Assembly: GCA_947579665.1 (NCBI GenBank)
Contig: OX388351.1
Span: 4,382,592 to 4,446,591, forward strand
Direction of reading: 5' to 3'
Length of the DNA stretch: 64,000 nt
Source: Sympetrum striolatum
Taxonomy: Eukaryota; Arthropoda; Insecta; Odonata; Libellulidae
Made by a program: the position numbers and the translations under genes. The notes beneath the pieces are model-generated. The model did not search any database. It saw nothing but the letters and a program-made list of their open reading frames with translations, and had not been told where the DNA came from. Below, in pieces: positions 58,555 to 64,000 of the stretch. The stretch's first letter is position 1. Every line of letters starts with the position of its first letter.

Positions 58555-59427
58555 TTAGTATTCAATGGGGCTTAAATTTTTAATTGTATGTAAACTAGTG
58601 TTGAATATGTCTATATTTTTAAGGTGAGTATTTGCTAATCGATGTAGCCTATTGAGTGGTGCATTATAAGAGTAATTAGTTTTTGAAACAGGTATGGCGA
58701 ATAGATCTTGACCTCTAGTAACATGGGAAGGCACACGGAGTTTAATATGTTCCAAAATTGATGGACAGTCAATTATATTGTGGAGTAGGTTGTGCAAAAA
58801 TTTTAAGTCAGATAATATACGTCGATGATGAAGAGGAAAAAGTCTTAGCTCTTGTTGTGTAACTTCATATGATATATTTTGTACATCATTACCCTGCTTA
58901 TAGTTAATAAGTCTAAGAAATTTATGTTGTACTCTTTCAATTAATTTAGATTGTTTAGTATAATATGGGGACCAGATTGTGGATGCATATTCAAGGATAG
59001 GTCTCACAATAGTACAGTACAATACTTTTAAGGCCATTATGTTATTCATACTTTTAGTATGCCTGGTAATGAATCCTAACATCTTCAAAGCTTTATTGCT
59101 AACAAATTGAAAATGGGCATTGAAATTGAGAGATGAATCTAGTAGCACACCAAGATCTTGGATTATTAATTCCCTTGCAAGTATGTTACCACTAATGCTG
59201 TATGGGTAATTTGTTGGCTTATTTGATTTTGTAAAGGATACAACTTTGCATTTATTTGTATTTAAGAACATGAGATTATTTGAGCACCATGTCTCTAATT
59301 CTATTAAGCTATTTTGCAAGGCAACAAAGTCCATTCCACTATTTATTTCTTTAAAGATTTTTAAGTCATCAGCAAAAAGAAGTAGATTAACATTTGTAAG
59401 ATTGAAAGTTAAGTCATTTATGAGATA
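58555..59427 (-). pseudogene. Reverse transcriptase fragment of a non-LTR retrotransposon
   Basis: An open frame of about 290 codons without internal stops, entering from the truncation point and ending at 58555. It begins with the 'INDL' segment and the catalytic 'FADD' box (codons at 59365-59376). 'NTNKCKVVSFTKS', 'IQDLGVLLDSSLNF', 'ALKVLYCTIVRPILEYASTI' and 'LIERVQHKFLRLI' follow, the usual order after the palm in Jockey/CR1-group RTs. The earlier RT motifs and the endonuclease are missing, so it cannot be active. The first ATG in frame (59334) is internal and not a real start. The intact frame suggests a fairly recent insertion. The clade is not certain. Confidence 0.9.
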
Positions 59428-62400
59428 TTATGTCATTTTATTGAGATATACGTTCGAAAAAATTAACGAAAACGGATGGTTTAGCGAAATTTCATTTTTT
59501 TACCTCAATTTTGCCTTAATTTCCCTCATTTTATTGAGATATAATCGAAAACTGTATGTTAATACATAATTTTAGCGAAATTTCAATTTTTTTTTTCAAT
59601 TTAGCCTTAATTTTCCACATTTTTTTGAGTTACGATCGAAAAAAGGAACGAAAACAGATAATTTTAGCGAAAATTCAATTTTTTTTCTCTTTCTTGCCTT
59701 TATCTCCGACATTCTATCGAGATATGATTATAAAAAAAGGCAACGAAAATGGATTATTTTAGCGAAATTTCAATTTTTTGGGCTTTTTCGCCTTGATTTC
59801 ATACATTTGATCGACATATGATCGAGAAAAGCATCAAAAATGGATAATTTTATAGAAATTTCCATTTTTTTTTCCAGATTTTAGCCTTAATTTTTGATAT
59901 TTTATTAAGATATGATCGAAAAAATCAACGAGAATGAATGATTTTTAGGGAAAATTCAATTTTTTCCCTCAATGTAGCCTTATTTTTTGAGATATGATCG
60001 AAAAAAGCTACCAAAACGGATAATATGTTTGAAATTTCAATTTTTTCCTCTATTTTGTTTTTATTACCGACATTTTATCAAGAAATGATCGAAAAAAGCT
60101 ACGAGGACGATTAATTGTATCGAGATTTCAAATTTTTCCGTATTTTGCCTTTATTTCTGACTTTTGATTGAGATATGATCGGAAAAAGCAACGAAAACGG
60201 ATAACTTTAGTGAAAATTCCATTTTTTCCAGATTTTAGACTTATTTTTCGTTATTTTATTGAGATATGAACGAAAAAATGAACGAGAACGGATAATATTT
60301 GCGAAATTTCAATATTTTCCTCTATCTTGCCTTTATTGCCGACATTTTATAAAGAAATGATAGAAAATAGAGACGAGAATGGTTAATTTTATCGAAATTT
60401 ATATTTTTTCCTCTTATTTGGGTTTATTTATGACTTTTAATTGAGATATGATCGAAAAAAGGAACTAAAACAGATAATTTTAGTAAAAATTCAATTTTTT
60501 TCCAAATTTACCTTTTTTTCCTTATTTTAATGAGTTATGATCGAAAAAATGAACAAGAACGTATATTTATAGGGTAATTTCAATTTTTTCCTCTTTTTTA
60601 CCTTTATTTCTGACATATTATATGGACATGATCGAAAAAATCAACAATAACGGATAATTTTAGCGAAAATTCAATTTTTTTCCATATTTTAGCCATATTT
60701 TTCGTTATTTTATTGAGATATGATCGAAAAAAACAACAAGGACGGATAATTTTTGCAAAAATTCAATTTTTTTCCTCTATTTTTGCCTCTGTTTCAAACA
60801 TTGTTTCAAGATATGATCGAAAAAAGCTAAGAGAACGGATAATTTTATCCAAATTTATATTTTTTCCTCTTTTTTGCCTTTATTTCCGACTTTTTATCGA
60901 GATATGAAGGAAAAAAGCAACGAAAACGGATAATTTTAGCAACATTTCAATTATTTCCTCTATTTTGCCTTTATTTCCGACATTTTATAGAGATTTGACC
61001 GGAAAAAGCAACAAAATCGGATACTTTAAGCAAAAATTCAATTTTTTCCCCTTTTATGTCTTATTTTTCGAAATTTTATTGAGATATGATCGAAAAAATC
61101 AAACAAGGACGGATAATTTCTCCGAAAATTCAATTTTTTCCCACTATTCTGCCTTTATTTCCAACATTTTAAGAGATATAATGGAAAAATGGAGACGAGA
61201 ATGCAACATAAACGAATAAATTCAACGAAATATCAATTTCTTCCTCTATTTTTCATTTATTTTCGTCATATTATCGAGATTTGATCGAAAAACGAAACGA
61301 AAACGGATAATTTTGGCGAATATCAACTTTTTTCCTCTATTTTGCCTTAATTTTCATTATTTTATCGTGATGTGATCGAAAAAAACAAAGAAAACGGATA
61401 ATTTTGGCGAAACTTAAATTTTTTCATTTATTTGCCTTAAGTTTATCTAAATGTGATCAAAAAAAGCAACAAAAACGGATAATTTTAGCGAAAATTCAAT
61501 TTTTTTTTCTCTTTCTTGCCTTTATCTCCGACATTCTATCGAGATATGATTACAAAAAAAAGCAACGAAAATGGATTTTTTCAGCGAAATTTCAATTTTT
61601 TTGGTCCTTTTCGCCTTGATTTCATATATTTTATGGACATATCATCGAGAAAAGCATCGAAAATGGATAATTTTATCGCAATTTCCATTTCTTTTCCAGA
61701 TTTTAGCCTTAATTTTTGATATTTTATTGAGATATGATCGAAAAAATGAACGAGAACGGATAATATTAGCGAAATTTCCATTTTTTCCTCTATTTTGTAT
61801 TTATTACCGACATTTTATCAAGAAACGATCGAAAAAAGCTACGAGGACGATTAATTGTATCGAGATTTCAAATTTTTCCGTTTTTTGCCTTTATTTCTGA
61901 CTTTTGATTGAGATATGATCCGAAAAAGCAACGAAAACGGATTAGTTTAGTGAAAATTCCATTTTTTCCAGATTTTAGACTTATTTTTCGTTATTTTATT
62001 GAGATATGATCGAAAAAATGAACTAGAACGGATAATATTAGCGAAATGTCCATTTTTTCCTCTATTTTGTATTTATTACCGACATTTTATCAAGAAACGA
62101 TCGAAAAAAGCTACGAGGACGATTAATTGTATCGAGATTTCAAATTTTTCCGTTTTTTGCCTTTATTTCTGACTTTTAATTGAGATATGATCGAAAAAAG
62201 GAACGAAAACAGATAATTTTACCAACTATTCAAATTTTTTTTCAAATTTTAACTTTTTTTTTCTTATTTTAATGAGATATGATCGAAAAAATGAACGAGA
62301 ACGTATAATTATAGGGTAATTTCAATATTTTCCTCTATTTTGCCTTTATTACCGACATTTTATAAAGAAATTATAGAAAAAAGCGACGAGAACGATTAAT

Positions 62401-64000
62401 TTTATCCAAATTTATATTTTTTCCTCTTTTTTGCCTTTATTTCCGACATTTTATCGAGATGTGAAGGAAAAAAGCAACAAAAACGGATAATTATAGCAAA
62501 ATTTCAATTTTTTCCTCTATTTTGCCTTTATTTCCGACATTTTATAGAGATTAAACTGGAAAAAGCAACGAAAACGGATAATTTTAGCACCATTTCAATT
62601 TTTTCCTCTATTTTGCCTTTATTTCCGACCATTTATAGAGATTTACCGGAAAAAGCAACGAATACGGAAAATTTTAGCAAAAATTCAATTTTTTTCCCCT
62701 TTTTTGTCTTATTTTTCGTAATTTTATTGAGAGATGATCGAAAAAATCAAACAAGGACGGATAATTTCTCCGAAAATTCAATTTTTTCCCACTATTCTGC
62801 CTTTATTTCCAACATTTTATCAAGATATGATGGAAAAATCGAGACGAAAATGCAACATAAACGATTAAATTCAACGAAATATCAATTTCTTCCTCTATTT
62901 TTCATTTATTTTCGTCATATTATCGAGATATGATCGAAAAACGAAACGAAAACGGATAATTTTAGCGAATATAGCTTTTTTCCTCTATTATGCCTTCATT
63001 TTCATTATTTTATCGTGATGTGATCGAAAAAAACAAAGAAGACGGATAATTTTGAAGAAACTTAAATTTTTTCATTTATTTGCCTTAATTTTATCTAAAT
63101 GTGTTCAAAAAAAGCAACGAAAACGGATAATATTAGCGAAATTTCAATTTTTTTGGTCCTTTTTGCCTTGATTTCATACATTTTGTTGACATATGATCGG
63201 GAAAAGCATCGAAAATGAATAATTTTATCGAAATTTACATTTTTTTCCAGAATTAAGCCTTAATTTTCGATATTTTATTGAGATATGATCGAAGAATCCA
63301 ACGAGAATGGATAATTTTATCGATGTTTTAATTTTTTTCCTCTTTTTTGCGTTAATTTATGTCATTTTATTGAGATATACGTTCGAAAAATTAACGAAAA
63401 CGGATGATTTTAGCGAAATTTCATTTTTTACCTCAATTTTACCTTAATTTCCCTCATTTTATTGAGATATAATCGAAAACTGTATGTTAATACATAATTT
63501 TAGCGAAATTTCCAATTTTTTTTTTCAATTTAGCATTAATTTTCCACATTTTTTAGAGTTATGATCGAAAAAAGCAACGAAAACAGATAATTTAGCGAAA
63601 ATTCAATTTTTTTTCTCTTTCTTGCCTTTATCTCCGACATTCTATCGAGATATGATTACAAAAAAAGGCAACGAAAATGGATTTTTTTTTAGCGAAATTT
63701 CAATTTTTTGGGCTTTTTCGCCTTGATTTCATACATTTTATCGACATATGATCGAGAAAAGCAACGAAAATGGATAATTTTATCGAAATTTCCATTTTTT
63801 TTCCAGATTTTAGCCTACATTTTTGATATTTTATTGAGATATGATCGAAAAAATCAACGAGAATGAATGATTTTTAGGGAAAATTCAATTTTTTCCCTCA
63901 ATGTAGACTTATTTTTGGTTATTTTATTGAGATATGATCGAAAAAATGAACGAGAACGGATAATATTTGCGAAATTTCCATTTTTTCCTCTATTTTGTAT
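59428..64000. repeat. Satellite B array, block 8
   Basis: Satellite B continues to the window end. Sequence from 59431 ('tgtcattttattgagatata' + 'cgttcg') recurs at 63360, 3929 bp later, and the following 500-600 bp match, giving another higher-order period. A 276-bp trimer is tandemly duplicated at about 61733-62284. Confidence 0.9.
61733..62284. repeat. 276-bp tandem duplication (three monomers)
   Basis: The string starting 'gatatgatcgaaaaaatgaa' and containing the variant 'gctacgaggacgattaattg' occurs at about 61733 and again at about 62009. A third, more diverged copy of its centre is at about 60085. Confidence 0.75.

Larger units (their letters stand above)
58097..59427 (-). mobile_element. 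5'-truncated non-LTR retrotransposon (Jockey/CR1-like)
   Basis: A 1.33-kb insertion in satellite B on the minus strand. It has the last third of a reverse transcriptase ORF, a 3' untranslated region of about 400 bp and an (AAAT)n tail. It is truncated at the 5' end, as usual for target-primed retroposition. The same satellite sequence without insertion exists at about 63340-63370 ('gcgttaatttatgtcatttt'), which defines both ends. A target duplication of about 4 bp (ttat) is possible, but the tail makes it ambiguous. Confidence 0.9.

Overview
The window looks like constitutive heterochromatin from an arthropod, most likely an insect. It is very AT-rich, most of it is tandem satellite DNA, and the recognisable coding DNA belongs to transposable elements: BEL/Pao, Ty3/gypsy, piggyBac, a non-LTR retrotransposon and tRNA-derived SINE-like elements. 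I see no host protein-coding gene. The species cannot be named from the sequence alone. Identity statements here are by eye, not from alignments.

Layout. 1-3325 is satellite A (about 162-bp monomer), interrupted at 2222-2710 by a foldback element whose two arms each carry a tRNA-like cloverleaf. 3326-6084 is non-satellite DNA with a Ty3/gypsy RNase H remnant, an imperfect palindrome and a weak LINE remnant. 6085-12519 is a complete BEL/Pao LTR retrotransposon on the minus strand: two 297-bp LTRs that look identical, a 5-bp target duplication, primer-binding site and polypurine tract. Its polyprotein is split into two reading frames. 12525-15242 holds simple repeats, a hairpin-forming satellite C (80-90 bp), a GC-rich patch, satellite D (139 bp) and a 112-bp duplication.

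From 15243 to the end the dominant sequence is satellite B (about 82-93 bp, core gagatatgatcgaaaaa). It is interrupted by four GC-rich blocks of a 14-bp satellite E (18070-19835, 23370-24190, 35187-35919 inverted, 40022-42470), by two blocks of diverged satellite A in reverse orientation (17150-18069, 39060-40021), by a single-tRNA SINE-like insertion (15575-15870), by a decayed piggyBac element (27438-30227, TTAA duplication) and by a 5'-truncated non-LTR retrotransposon (58097-59427). A non-satellite junction of about 210 bp links satellite E to satellite B three times, so large composite blocks (B - reversed A - E - junction - B) have been copied. The segment 33960-35919 is inverted relative to its surroundings. 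43.6-57.5 kb shows nested higher-order repeats of about 4.4 kb, 1.44 kb and 1265 bp, as expected from unequal exchange.

The parts do not form a pathway. The window records repeated satellite amplification, segment copying and inversion, with transposons inserted at different times. The BEL/Pao copy looks youngest because its LTRs match. The piggyBac copy (several frameshifts and stops) and the gypsy and LINE scraps at 4.8-5.95 kb look old.
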